Below are positions 49,758 through 58,008 of a DNA stretch of 64,000 nt, one piece after another; position 1 is the stretch's first letter, and each line of letters opens with the position of its first letter. Location of the stretch: positions 186,001 to 250,000 of the forward strand of contig NZ_AP024660.1 of assembly GCF_019977395.1 (NCBI RefSeq), given 5' to 3'. This stretch comes from Arthrobacter sp. NicSoilC5 (GTDB lineage: Bacteria; Actinomycetota; Actinomycetes; Actinomycetales; Micrococcaceae). Made by a program: the position numbers and the translations under genes. A model generated the notes under the pieces. That model saw only the letters and a program-made list of their open reading frames with translations. It searched no databases and was not told the DNA's origin.

Positions 49758-51207
49758 TCCACGCGGATTTCTGAAAGTACGCCAGCGTGAAACCCAGCCA
49801 CGCCGCCCCGTTCCTGTCCGCATCATGGACTGGAAAGAGGTCTACGAGGCGCAGGAAAAGGGCACGCTGAAAGCCCAGGCCGGACGCTGCATGGACTGTG
49901 GTGTTCCGTTCTGCCACCAGGGCTGCCCGCTGGGCAACCTCATCCCCGAGTGGAACGACCTCATGTGGCGGGACAAGGGCGATGAGGCAATCGAGCGCCT
50001 GCACGCCACGAACAACTTCCCCGAGTTCACCGGCCGGCTCTGCCCGGCGCCCTGCGAGGCGTCCTGCGTGCTGGGGATCAACCAGCCCGCCGTGACCATC
50101 AAGCAGGTGGAAGTGTCGATCATCGACGAGGCCTGGGACAACGGGTGGGTCAACCCGCTGCCGCCGGCCCGCCTCACCGGCAAGACTGTTGCGGTGGTCG
50201 GCTCCGGTCCCGCCGGCCTGGCCGTCGCCCAGCAGCTCACCCGGGTGGGCCACACCGTTGCCGTCTACGAGCGGGACGACAAGATCGGCGGCCTCCTGCG
50301 GTACGGCATCCCCGACTTCAAGATGGAAAAAGAGCAGGTGGACCGCCGCGTCGAGCAGATGAAGGCGGAAGGCACCCGGTTCCGGACCGGCGTGTCCGTG
50401 GGCACCGACGTCACCTGGGAGCAGCTGCGCAGGCGCTACGACGCCGTCGTGGTGTGCACGGGTGCCACCGTTCCGCGTGACCTGCCCATCCCGGGCCGCG
50501 ACCTGGACGGCGTCCACTTCGCCATGGACTACCTGGTGCCCGCCAACCGCGCGGTGGCCGGGGAAACCATCGAGAACCAGATCAACGCCCACGGCAAGCA
50601 CGTGGTGATCCTGGGCGGCGGCGATACCGGAGCCGACTGCCTGGGCACCGCGCACCGGCACGGCGCCGCCTCCGTCACCACCCTGGCCATCGGCAAGCAG
50701 CCGCCGGCCGAGCGGGCCAGCCACCAGCCGTGGCCGACGTTCCCCACCCTCTTCGAGATGGCCAGCGCACACGAGGAAGGCGGCGAACGCACCTACCTCG
50801 CCTCCACCGTCGAGTTCGTGGGCGAAAACGGCAAGCTCACCGGGGTCAAGGTGGCCGAGACCGAGTTCGTGGACGGCAAGCGGCTCCCCAAGGCCGGCAC
50901 CGAGCGGATCATCCCCGCCGACCTGGTGTTCCTGTCCCTCGGCTTCACCGGCGCCGAACCTGCCGGCATCACCGAACAGGTGCACGCCGAATTCGACGGC
51001 CGCGGCAACGTGGCACGCGACGGCTACTACATGACCAACACCGAGGGTGTCTTCGTTGCCGGTGACGCCGGCCGCGGGCAGTCCCTGATCGTGTGGGCCA
51101 TCGCCGAAGGCCGCGCCGCCGCCGCCGCGGTGGACAAGTACCTGATGGGAAGCACCATCCTTCCTGCACCCGTCGCGCCAACGGACCGCGCCATCGCTGT
51201 CCTCTGA
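49750..51207 (+). CDS. gltD: glutamate synthase (NADPH) small subunit
   Basis: 485 aa. Delivers electrons from NADPH to GltB. N-terminal cysteine-rich 4Fe-4S region [20 protein letters not shown] (about 42-61) and [10 protein letters not shown] (about 97), FAD site [15 protein letters not shown] (about 153), NADPH site [17 protein letters not shown] (about 288) and C-terminal [23 protein letters not shown] (in pieces). GTG 49750 was chosen for the 8-base overlap with gltB; upstream codons lie inside gltB. Confidence 0.96.
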
Positions 51208-51284
51208 CCACTGTCCCGGGGGATGCATCGAGGGTTCACCTCGCAGACAACTTAACCAATGCAAGAGACCAATAGGGTAGGTAT

Positions 51285-52793
51285 ATGAGACGCGCAAAAA
51301 TTGTGGCTACGTTCGGCCCGGCAATTGCCAGCTACGAAAACACCCTCGCGGTGCTGGAGGCCGGCGTTGACGTCGCCCGCATGAACATGAGCCACGGTGA
51401 CTACACCGTGCATGACAACACCTACGAGAACGTCCGCAAGGCCGCGTCCGACCTGAGCAAGGCAGTGGCCATCATGGCCGACCTGCAGGGTCCCAAGATC
51501 CGCCTGGGCCGCTTCGTTGACGGCCCGCACGCCCTCGCTGTTGGCGACATCTTCACCATCACCACTGAGGATGTTCCCGGCACCAAGGACATTTGCTCCA
51601 CCACGCTGAAGAGCCTCACCGAGGACGTCAACGTGGGCGACGCCCTGCTGATCGACGACGGCAAGGTGGCGCTGCGCGCCATCGAGGTCGACGACGTCAA
51701 GGTGGTCGCCGAGGTAACCGTCGGCGGCATGGTGTCCAACAACAAGGGCATCAACCTCCCCGGCGTGGCAGTCAACGTCCCCGCACTGAGCGAAAAAGAC
51801 GAGGATGACCTCCGCTGGGCCATCCGCCGCGGTGTCGACCTGGTGGCGCTCTCGTTCGTCCGGGATGCCTCGGACATCACCCGCGTGCACGAGATCATGG
51901 ACGAGGAAGGCCGCCGCGTGCCCGTCATCGCCAAGATCGAAAAGCCGCAGGCCGTGGAGCAGCTGCCCGAGATCATCGACGCGTTCGACGCCATCATGGT
52001 GGCCCGTGGCGACCTCGGCGTGGAACTGCCGCTGGAGGAAGTGCCGATCGTCCAGAAGCGCGCCGTGGAACTGGCACGCCGCTGGGCCAAGCCGGTCATC
52101 GTGGCCACCCAGGTCCTGGAATCCATGATCGACAACCCGCGCCCCACCCGTGCAGAGGCGTCCGACTGCGCCAACGCCGTGCTGGACGGTGCTGACGCCG
52201 TCATGCTGTCCGGTGAGACCAGCGTGGGCAAGTACCCGATCGAGACGGTCAAGACCATGGCCCGGATCATCGAGTCCACCGAAGTGCATGGCCTGGAGCG
52301 CGTTCCCCCGCTGGGGACCAAGCCCAAGACCCGTGGTGGCGCCATCACGCGTGCCGCCGTCGAAATCGCCGACCAGCTGGACGCGAAGTACATCTGTACC
52401 TTCACCCAGTCCGGCGACTCCGCCCGGCGCCTCTCCCGCCTGCGGCCCATCAAGGCCGTGTTTGCCTTCACCCCGGTGGAGCACGTGTGGAACCAGCTCG
52501 CACTGACCTGGGGCATCCAGCCGGTGCTGGTCCCCATGGTGGGCCACACCGATGAGATGACGTCCCAGGTTGACCGCAGCCTGCTGGAAATGGACCTGGT
52601 GGACGACGGCGACCTGGTGGTCATTGCCGCCGGTTCACCTCCCGGAAAAGCCGGCTCCACGAACATGCTGAAGGTCCACAAGGTGGGCGACCTCGCCGAT
52701 GCCGGCAGCCAGGGCGGCGAGCCCGGCAGCAACCGTGAAAAGCTCGGCCCCTGGCCGGAAAAGAAGAAGAAGAACCAGGCCGCCCAGGCCTAG
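51285..52793 (+). CDS. pyk: pyruvate kinase
   Basis: 502 aa glycolytic enzyme making pyruvate and ATP from PEP and ADP. RRAKIVATFGPA at the start, RMNMSHGDY (about 28), MADLQGPKIRLG (about 64), the metal/K+ region IAKIEKPQAVEQL (about 215), MVARGDLGVELP (about 240) and MLSGETSVGKYP (about 306). C-terminal domain complete. TAGGGT (51273-51278) ends 6 nt before the ATG, suggesting a leaderless transcript. Terminator directly downstream. Confidence 0.96.
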   Translation: MRRAKIVATFGPAIASYENTLAVLEAGVDVARMNMSHGDYTVHDNTYENVRKAASDLSKAVAIMADLQGPKIRLGRFVDGPHALAVGDIFTITTEDVPGTKDICSTTLKSLTEDVNVGDALLIDDGKVALRAIEVDDVKVVAEVTVGGMVSNNKGINLPGVAVNVPALSEKDEDDLRWAIRRGVDLVALSFVRDASDITRVHEIMDEEGRRVPVIAKIEKPQAVEQLPEIIDAFDAIMVARGDLGVELPLEEVPIVQKRAVELARRWAKPVIVATQVLESMIDNPRPTRAEASDCANAVLDGADAVMLSGETSVGKYPIETVKTMARIIESTEVHGLERVPPLGTKPKTRGGAITRAAVEIADQLDAKYICTFTQSGDSARRLSRLRPIKAVFAFTPVEHVWNQLALTWGIQPVLVPMVGHTDEMTSQVDRSLLEMDLVDDGDLVVIAAGSPPGKAGSTNMLKVHKVGDLADAGSQGGEPGSNREKLGPWPEKKKKNQAAQA

Positions 52794-52802
52794 GCTTCAC
52801 CG

Positions 52803-52837
52803 AAAAGGACCCCTGCCGGTTGGCAGGGGTCCTTTTT
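52803..52837 (+). terminator. intrinsic terminator of pyk
   Basis: Perfect 15-bp stem (52803-52817 with 52822-52836), GGTT loop and a T-run to 52837; A-run at the 5' side makes it bidirectional for the convergent ANTAR gene. Confidence 0.96.
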
Positions 52838-52919
52838 CGTTGTGGTGGTTGGCTGGTTCGGTGACCTGCCTGTGCGAGGCTGGCCCGCCGTCGTGCGTTT
52901 CCGCGGGCCAGCCGAAGCG

Positions 52920-53525
52920 CTAGTTGACCTGGTTGATGATGGTTTCGGCGACCTCACGCATGCTGAGGCGGCGGTCCATGGAGGTCTTCTGGATCCAGCG
53001 GAAGGCTTCCGGTTCCGTCAGGCCCATCTTGGTGGTCAGCAGGCTTTTGGCGCGCTCGACGAGCTTGCGGGTGGCGAACTGCTCCTGGAGGTCCGACACT
53101 TCACTTTCGAGGGCCTTGATTTCCTCGTGGCGGGAGAGTGCAATCTCCAGGGCCGGGATGAGGTCAGCAGGCGTGAACGGCTTGACCACATAGGCCATGG
53201 CGCCGGCGTCGCGGGCACGCTCCACCAGTTCCTTCTGGCTGAAGGCGGTCAGCAGCACCACGGGGGCGATGCGGGCCTTGACGATCTTCTCGGCCGCGGA
53301 AATGCCGTCCATGACGGGCATCTTCACGTCCATCAGGACCAGGTCCGGCTTCAGTTCCTCGGCGAGCTGGACGGCCTTCTCGCCGTTGTCCGCCTCACCC
53401 ACAACGTCGTAGCCTTCACCGCGCAGGATCTCGATGATGTCGAGGCGGATGAGGGTTTCATCCTCTGCCACAATGACGCGGCGCGCCGGCTGGGACGTGG
53501 GCTTGGACTCCGTCTGTTCAGTCAC
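52920..53525 (-). CDS. pdtaR: ANTAR-domain response regulator (PdtaR-like)
   Basis: 201 aa. N-terminal receiver domain with RRVIVAEDETLIR, phospho-acceptor Asp in LVLMDVKMP (about residue 66) and the conserved Lys in VVKPF; coiled linker (about 135-150); C-terminal ANTAR RNA-binding domain with RKLVERAKSLLTTKMGL and SMREVAETII. Acts by binding nascent RNA as an antiterminator when phosphorylated by a histidine kinase (PdtaS type), not present here. Single gene, convergent with pyk. Confidence 0.93.
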   Translation of the reverse strand: MTEQTESKPTSQPARRVIVAEDETLIRLDIIEILRGEGYDVVGEADNGEKAVQLAEELKPDLVLMDVKMPVMDGISAAEKIVKARIAPVVLLTAFSQKELVERARDAGAMAYVVKPFTPADLIPALEIALSRHEEIKALESEVSDLQEQFATRKLVERAKSLLTTKMGLTEPEAFRWIQKTSMDRRLSMREVAETIINQVN

Positions 53526-53681
53526 GGGATCTCCTTGAAAAGGTACGGCGGGACATCACTATCTTAGGTGCCACCGCGGCTGTACTTGGCTTGCAGGGGT
53601 TCGTTTGCGGCGACGGCGGCGCGATTCTGGAATTCAGCCTATCTGCATGTAGAGTAATTCCGCGTACGTGAAGCGATCGCG

Positions 53682-53710
53682 TTGCTCACAGTCAGCTGTG
53701 GGCGTACTTC
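53682..53710 (+). promoter_or_regulatory. tRNA-Leu promoter candidate
   Basis: TTGCTC (53682-53687) and TACTTC (53705-53710) spaced 17 nt, 18 nt before the tRNA. The spacer contains a short dyad CACAG/CTGTG. Confidence 0.4.
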
Positions 53711-53727
53711 GGCTCCACGTAATCCGC

Positions 53728-53809
53728 GCCCGAGTGGCGGAATTGGCAGACGCGCCGCACTCAAAATGCGGTATCGAAAGGTGTGTGGGTTCGAGTCCCA
53801 CCTCGGGCA
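53728..53809 (+). tRNA. tRNA-Leu (anticodon CAA)
   Basis: 82 nt class II tRNA with a long variable arm. Acceptor GCCCGAG/CTCGGGC, anticodon stem CCGCA/TGCGG with loop CTCAAAA. CCA not encoded. An integrase gene begins 88 bp downstream, making this tRNA the likely insertion site of a mobile element. Confidence 0.95.
53782..53809 (+). other. candidate attachment site (attL) in the tRNA-Leu 3' end
   Basis: The T-arm and acceptor of tRNA-Leu are the usual core for tyrosine-integrase insertion. The integrase and element genes begin immediately downstream. I see no second copy of this sequence in the rest of the window, so the opposite end must lie beyond 64000. The exact core cannot be set from one end. 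Confidence 0.5.
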
Positions 53810-53847
53810 CAGTGTTTCCGCAGGTCAGGGGTTTGTTTCTCCTTAGG

Positions 53848-53877
53848 GTGTTGACAAATCTGCCGAAAGTGTTGACA
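53848..53877 (+). repeat. two GTGTTGACA direct repeats, 21-bp period
   Basis: Exact 9-bp copies at 53848-53856 and 53869-53877, two helical turns apart, between the tRNA-Leu att candidate and the integrase start. Suitable as integrase arm-type or Xis sites, or as tandem -35-like TTGACA boxes. Confidence 0.55.
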
Positions 53878-53896
53878 GCGGCGTACCGTTTTTTGT

Positions 53897-55027
53897 GTGG
53901 CCAGCATTCGAAAACGCACCAAAAAGGACGGTTCATCGTCCTACATGGTGCTGTGGCGGGACCCGAAGAGTCGTGAACAGCAGGGCCTCACAGTCGCTAG
54001 CCTCGTCGAGGCTGAAACCCTAAAGAGGTTGCTGGACGCCAACGGGCAGTCCTTCGAAATTGCCCAACACGCCATCCTGACGAATGAAAAACGCCCTCCG
54101 ACTGTGGCTGAAGTCATCCAGGAACACATTGACCTGCTGGTCCGCCCATCGAGCGGAACGGTCAAGACGTACCAGACCATGCTGGAGCTCCACATCCGGC
54201 CAGTCATCGGGCACGTTCCTGTGGACAAGCTCGACTATCGCGTCATCGCGCACTGGGTGAAGTCGATGATGGCCAAGGGTAAGGCACCCAAGACGATCCA
54301 CAACATCCACGGCTTGATCTCGGCTTCGATGAACACTGCCGAGATGCTCGGCTACATCAGCCGTAATGCCTGCCGGGGCGTGCAGCTGCCGAACATTGAG
54401 AAGGCTGAAGACGAGGCTATGTTCCTGACCCATGCCGAGTACAGGCTCATCATGGAGGGGATGGGGGAGCGGTACAAGGCCTTCACAGACTTCCTGGTCA
54501 TGACCGGCACCCGCTTTGGCGAAGCCACCGCATTGACCGTGGCGGACGTGGACCTGCTATCAAAGCCGCCCACTGCGCGTATAAACAAGGCCTGGAAGCG
54601 GGATGGGCAGAACAAATTCTACGTTGGACCGACCAAGACCGGAGCTGGCAAGAGGACCATCGGGCTGAACCCTGCGCTTGTGGAGCTGCTGATTCCGCTG
54701 GTGGCCAGCAGGCCAGGAAAGGACCTGGTGTTCACGACGCCCACGGGCGGCCGGATCGTCCACAAGCTCTACTGGGCGGACTACTGGGTCCCCGCGGTTC
54801 GCACGGCGCAGGCTATCGGCCTGACCAAAAGCCCACGGATCCACGACCTCCGCCACACCCACGCGTCCTGGCTGATTCAGGACGGCGTCCCCCTGTTCAC
54901 CATCTCGCGCCGGCTGGGACATGCCTCCACGAAGACGACCGAGCAGGTTTACGGACACCTGATGCCTGAGGCATTGCAGGTGGGTGCCGATGCCACTGAG
55001 CGCTCAGTCACTGCTTTCCAGAGGTGA
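53897..55027 (+). CDS. int: site-specific tyrosine recombinase (integrase)
   Basis: 376 aa phage/ICE-type integrase. N-terminal arm-binding region (MASIRKRTKKDGSSSYMVLW, 1-20), SAM-like core-binding domain (about 70-165) and catalytic domain with Arg in TGTRFGEATAL (about 203), HDLRHTHASWL (His-x-x-Arg, about 317-320), GHASTKTTEQVYGHL with the second His and nucleophilic Tyr (about 356). Start GTG 53897. Located 88 bp downstream of tRNA-Leu, which it presumably targets. Confidence 0.95.
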   Translation: MASIRKRTKKDGSSSYMVLWRDPKSREQQGLTVASLVEAETLKRLLDANGQSFEIAQHAILTNEKRPPTVAEVIQEHIDLLVRPSSGTVKTYQTMLELHIRPVIGHVPVDKLDYRVIAHWVKSMMAKGKAPKTIHNIHGLISASMNTAEMLGYISRNACRGVQLPNIEKAEDEAMFLTHAEYRLIMEGMGERYKAFTDFLVMTGTRFGEATALTVADVDLLSKPPTARINKAWKRDGQNKFYVGPTKTGAGKRTIGLNPALVELLIPLVASRPGKDLVFTTPTGGRIVHKLYWADYWVPAVRTAQAIGLTKSPRIHDLRHTHASWLIQDGVPLFTISRRLGHASTKTTEQVYGHLMPEALQVGADATERSVTAFQR

Positions 55028-55104
55028 CCGGCCTCAGGTCATGTCGGAGGGTCTTCCTGCTGGCATGAACATGGAAACAGGTCCGCATTCTGTTGGAGGT
55101 TTCC

Positions 55105-55374
55105 GTGGATATCGAGTTTTTTGAACCTGCCGAAGCTGCCGCTCTCATGCGCTGCACCGAGTCATGGCTTCGGGACGGCGCAACCAGCGGACGCTTCCCG
55201 CACGCGTGTTGGGGCAAAGGAAAGATCATCTTCACCTCCGAACATATTCTCGAAATTGCCAAGCTCAGTGAGATACTCCCCGGCAGCATCGGGTTGCCTT
55301 CTGGCAGTCTGCCAGTGACAAAGGAACGGTTGATCGGTACCCGCTCCAAAGTCAGGCTGGCTACGGCCAACTGA
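55105..55374 (+). CDS. excisionase-like small DNA-binding protein
   Basis: 89 aa. EFFEPAEAAALMRCTESWLRDGATSGRFPHACWGKGKIIF in the first 47 residues reads as a MerR/Xis-type winged helix: helix-turn-helix, then a short wing. C-terminal half basic. GTG 55105 sits 5 nt after GGAGG; the in-frame TTG 12 bases upstream overlaps that site. Next to int, so most likely the recombination directionality factor. Confidence 0.7.
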   Translation: MDIEFFEPAEAAALMRCTESWLRDGATSGRFPHACWGKGKIIFTSEHILEIAKLSEILPGSIGLPSGSLPVTKERLIGTRSKVRLATAN

Positions 55375-55521
55375 GAATGCGTGGTTGTTTCCTGCCCAGG
55401 AGGTGCACAGTGCGCCAGTGCGGATGCTCCCGAATGGTGACTGGCCCCTCCTGTGTGGCAGGCACCACGGAGTTGGTTACCCGCGGAGGGCGTGGGCCGA
55501 AGCTAGCGTGGAACGACCCCT

Positions 55522-56259
55522 ATGACCCAGAGGACCATGAAGACCACCTGCTTGCCCGCCAAAGTTCTGACTGCCACCATCGCATTGATGCTGGCTGCGT
55601 CATTAGTAGGTTGCGATGCCACAGCCCACGCTTTCGAAGCCGCCCAATCTGCTCCAGGCATCCCGGGGCGGCCGACGGTAGCTCCGGAAGCTGCCGGCGA
55701 CTCAGCCAGGGCGCTCGTCCAACTGGAGACCATCCCGGTGAAAGGACGGGCCCCAAAGACAGGCTATACCCGCGATCAGTTCGGGCCAGCTTGGGCGGAC
55801 GTTGACCACAACGGTTGTGATACCCGCAATGACATTCTTGCCAGGGACCTAATCGACAAGACCTTCAAAGCTGGTACAAACAACTGTGTAGTCGCCAGCG
55901 GCACCTTGGCCGACAAATACACCGGAACAACCATTCACTTCGTCCGCGGCCAGGACGCGAGCTCCAAGGTTCAGATTGACCATGTCGTGCCCCTGAGTGA
56001 TGCGTGGCAGAAGGGTGCACAGCAGCTCAGCAGCGAGCGACGTGAGGAACTCGCCAACGACCCGCTGAACCTCATGGCTGCTGATGGACCGACTAACGCC
56101 GCCAAGGGCGACAGCGACGCCGCGACGTGGCTGCCGCCGAACAAAGCCTTCCGGTGCGAGTACGTCGCCCGCCAAACTTCCGTCAAGGTCAAATACAGTC
56201 TTTGGGTCACCCAGGCCGAGCATGACTCTATTGCCGAAATCCTCGAGGGCTGTAGATAG
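55522..56259 (+). CDS. secreted HNH endonuclease-family lipoprotein (DUF1524-like)
   Basis: 245 aa. N-terminal signal ending in a lipobox SLVGC (Cys31 counting from ATG 55522; ATG 55537 is possible), so exported and probably lipid-anchored. The C-terminal half holds ADVDHNGCDTRND, QIDHVVPLSDAW (metal-binding His of the HNH core, about 153), DPLNLMAADGPTNAAKGDSDAATWLPPN (in pieces) of the DUF1524/GmrSD-C type nuclease family common in actinobacteria. Cargo of the mobile element; extracellular DNA degradation or wall-side role inferred. Confidence 0.75.
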   Translation: MTQRTMKTTCLPAKVLTATIALMLAASLVGCDATAHAFEAAQSAPGIPGRPTVAPEAAGDSARALVQLETIPVKGRAPKTGYTRDQFGPAWADVDHNGCDTRNDILARDLIDKTFKAGTNNCVVASGTLADKYTGTTIHFVRGQDASSKVQIDHVVPLSDAWQKGAQQLSSERREELANDPLNLMAADGPTNAAKGDSDAATWLPPNKAFRCEYVARQTSVKVKYSLWVTQAEHDSIAEILEGCR

Positions 56260-56455
56260 AGGACGTACGTCCATCTCTAGCCAGCCTGTTTCGTCGGCTC
56301 CCGACCGACCGGGGGCTGCCACTGCAGATATTGGCGGCCAACGATGCTGTCGCGAATACTTGCAATTTCCGTCGCCGTTGGCGATTGATCGCAAGCCGGC
56401 GCGCCGGACGTTTTGGTGCCTTGGGGTGACGTAAGTCCGACCTCTTTCACCGACA

Positions 56456-56794
56456 TCACTTCGGTGTTCCGCGACAGTTTTCGGACCGGGATGGCGACAT
56501 CGAATGGCAAGAAACTTCGGCGACGACATTCTTGCCGTCCGCGCCCGAAGGTTGAAGCTCAGCTGCAAAGCGCGCGTGCTGACTTTGGATCTCCGCAACC
56601 TCGGCCTCATACCGATCTGAGGTAAGTGTCAGGACGCCCGCTTCACGAAGGAGGGCTAGGTGACTGTGCAAGGAAGGCAAAGGAACCTCCAGAGCGGCAG
56701 CCACGTCATGGCACGTTGCCGGCCCATGGGCAATCAAGAAGCGAATGATCTGGCTTCGCGTCCGATGCATCATGATGTTCGCCATGGAGACCAT
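56456..56794 (-). CDS. winged-helix (ArsR-like) regulator, paralog 1
   Basis: 112 aa. HRTRSQIIRFLIAHGPATCHDVAAAL and LPSLHSHLALLREAGVLTL form a helix-turn-helix with recognition helix and wing, as in ArsR/transcriptional regulators; no metal-binding cysteine pair of classical ArsR. The last 45 residues are not conserved-looking. Clearly related to the protein at 57498 (shared R-x-R-x-x-I-x-RFL-x-A-x-GPAT). A perfect palindrome lies 35 bp upstream of its start. Confidence 0.65.
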   Translation of the reverse strand: MVSMANIMMHRTRSQIIRFLIAHGPATCHDVAAALEVPLPSLHSHLALLREAGVLTLTSDRYEAEVAEIQSQHARFAAELQPSGADGKNVVAEVSCHSMSPSRSENCRGTPK

Positions 56795-56828
56795 AATCCT
56801 GATGATGAAAACTCACTTCTGAGGAACA

Positions 56829-56850
56829 TGCTGTAGACGGGTCTACAGCA
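56829..56850. promoter_or_regulatory. 22-bp inverted repeat, candidate operator 1
   Basis: TGCTGTAGAC (56829-56838), GG, GTCTACAGCA (56841-56850): perfect 10-bp arms. It lies in the divergent region between the winged-helix gene (start 56794) and the EspR-like gene (start 56977), 35 bp from the former. Probable binding site for one of those regulators. Confidence 0.55.
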
Positions 56851-56976
56851 AAACAATACGCCCCTAAGTAAGCCCGCGGAAGACGTCGAAGGCACTCATT
56901 GCACAAGAGGTAGACCAACGCAATACTGAGCATCACGTGAAGTCTCAAAGTGGTATCCCTGTGGAGGAGGTGGACG

Positions 56977-57486
56977 GTGTCCGGCGAAGACGAACGCCCT
57001 TCTGGTACTGCCTTGTCTCCTCAAGCTGAGCTGGCCCGGCGCCTGAATCTGCTTCTCGACGTCGCCGTCGCAGAACGAGGGCAGCCAATTACATTCCGCG
57101 AGGTTCACGAGAAGCTGGCGGACAGAGGAATCAAGCTCTCCAGGGCGCGCTGGTTCTACATGAAGGACGGGACCGGGCGATTGGTGAGCGACCCCACCTT
57201 ACTGCGCGCGTTATGCGAAATTTTCGGCGTGGATCCTGCGTACCTCTTGGACTCGGATTCTGGGGAATTGCCCCAGCGCATCGATTCGCAGCTGGAGTTC
57301 GTCCGGTCCCTGCGGGCTGCGAGGGTGAAGACTTTTGCGACCCGAACCCTTGGGGACGTATCGCCGGAGACACTGCGAGCTATCACGGAGTACCTGAACA
57401 GGGACATCAGCCGGCGGCCGGAGGGCGAGCGTGCAGCGGCTTCGTCGCAGTCCGAACCGTTACAGCCGCCCGAGCAGTCCGGCTAA
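56977..57486 (+). CDS. EspR/XRE-like transcriptional regulator
   Basis: 169 aa. Helix-turn-helix region ELARRLNLLLDVAVAERGQP and REVHEKLADRGIKLSRARWFYMKDG, then LVSDPTLLRALCEIFGVDPAYLLD, which matches the N-terminal part of mycobacterial EspR-type nucleoid/regulator proteins; C-terminal dimerisation region about 90-145 and a disordered Ser/Glu/Pro tail. GTG 56977 has GGAGGAGG 6 nt upstream; earlier in-frame codons overlap that site. Likely a regulator of the element. Confidence 0.7.
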   Translation: MSGEDERPSGTALSPQAELARRLNLLLDVAVAERGQPITFREVHEKLADRGIKLSRARWFYMKDGTGRLVSDPTLLRALCEIFGVDPAYLLDSDSGELPQRIDSQLEFVRSLRAARVKTFATRTLGDVSPETLRAITEYLNRDISRRPEGERAAASSQSEPLQPPEQSG

Positions 57487-57497
57487 TCGCATTTCGG

Positions 57498-57827
57498 CTA
57501 CTGGTGTTCCTCCAGCAAGTACTTTAGGTGTGCGTCAAGCAGCTCCTTGATTCGGGCAGCATTTGCGGAGTACCGAGGTGATCGTCCATGCCTGCGCCCG
57601 GGCTCGACGTCGACCATCACCACACCCGCTTCCTCCAGTGCTACGAGATGCTTGGCCACGCTGGGGTCGCCCGCGCTGACAGCCGCGACGATGTCGCCGC
57701 GGGTCGCAGGCCCGCTGGCGGTAAGGAATCGGAGGATCTCGTTGCGCGACCTGTTGCCGAAAGTCGCGACGGCAGCCTCGACGTCGGCCGACCAGGCTGC
57801 GTCGTGCGGTTGCGTGATTCTCGGCAT
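57498..57827 (-). CDS. winged-helix (ArsR-like) regulator, paralog 2
   Basis: 109 aa. NRSRNEILRFLTASGPATRGDIVAAV (in pieces) then DPSVAKHLVALEEAGVVMVD gives the helix-turn-helix, with an RRHGRSPRY wing and a C-terminal helix. Paralog of the 56456 protein. Divergent from the sigma-like gene; a palindrome between them sits in the spacer of a promoter, suggesting this protein represses or controls the sigma gene and itself. Confidence 0.7.
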   Translation of the reverse strand: MPRITQPHDAAWSADVEAAVATFGNRSRNEILRFLTASGPATRGDIVAAVSAGDPSVAKHLVALEEAGVVMVDVEPGRRHGRSPRYSANAARIKELLDAHLKYLLEEHQ

Positions 57828-57872
57828 AGCGCCATTCTTCCCGAAGAAATTCGAAAAAGTAAGAACAGCACT

Positions 57873-57902
57873 CTTGACGATACTTTAAGTATCTTTGACA
57901 AT
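57873..57902 (+). promoter_or_regulatory. promoter with palindrome in the spacer, candidate operator 2
   Basis: TTGACG (57873-57878) and a GACAAT -10-like element (57897-57902) are spaced 18 nt, and the spacer starts with the perfect 15-bp palindrome GATACTTTAAGTATC (57879-57893). Read on the minus strand the same region also offers TTGTCA and TCAAGA. It lies between the divergent winged-helix gene (start 57827) and the sigma-like gene (start 58009). Confidence 0.55.
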
Positions 57903-58008
57903 AAATTCCATAGCTTCTGCTGATCGTTGTTGGATCTACGAATCCACGCACCGGAGCCGCCTTCACGGCGCCGCCCATACTCGATCTGAATATCTAAGCG
58001 GTGAAGCC

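Noticed and set aside
53782..53809. Internal attR copy within the window
   Set aside because: No repeat of the tRNA-Leu 3' end was seen downstream up to 64000; the right end must be outside.
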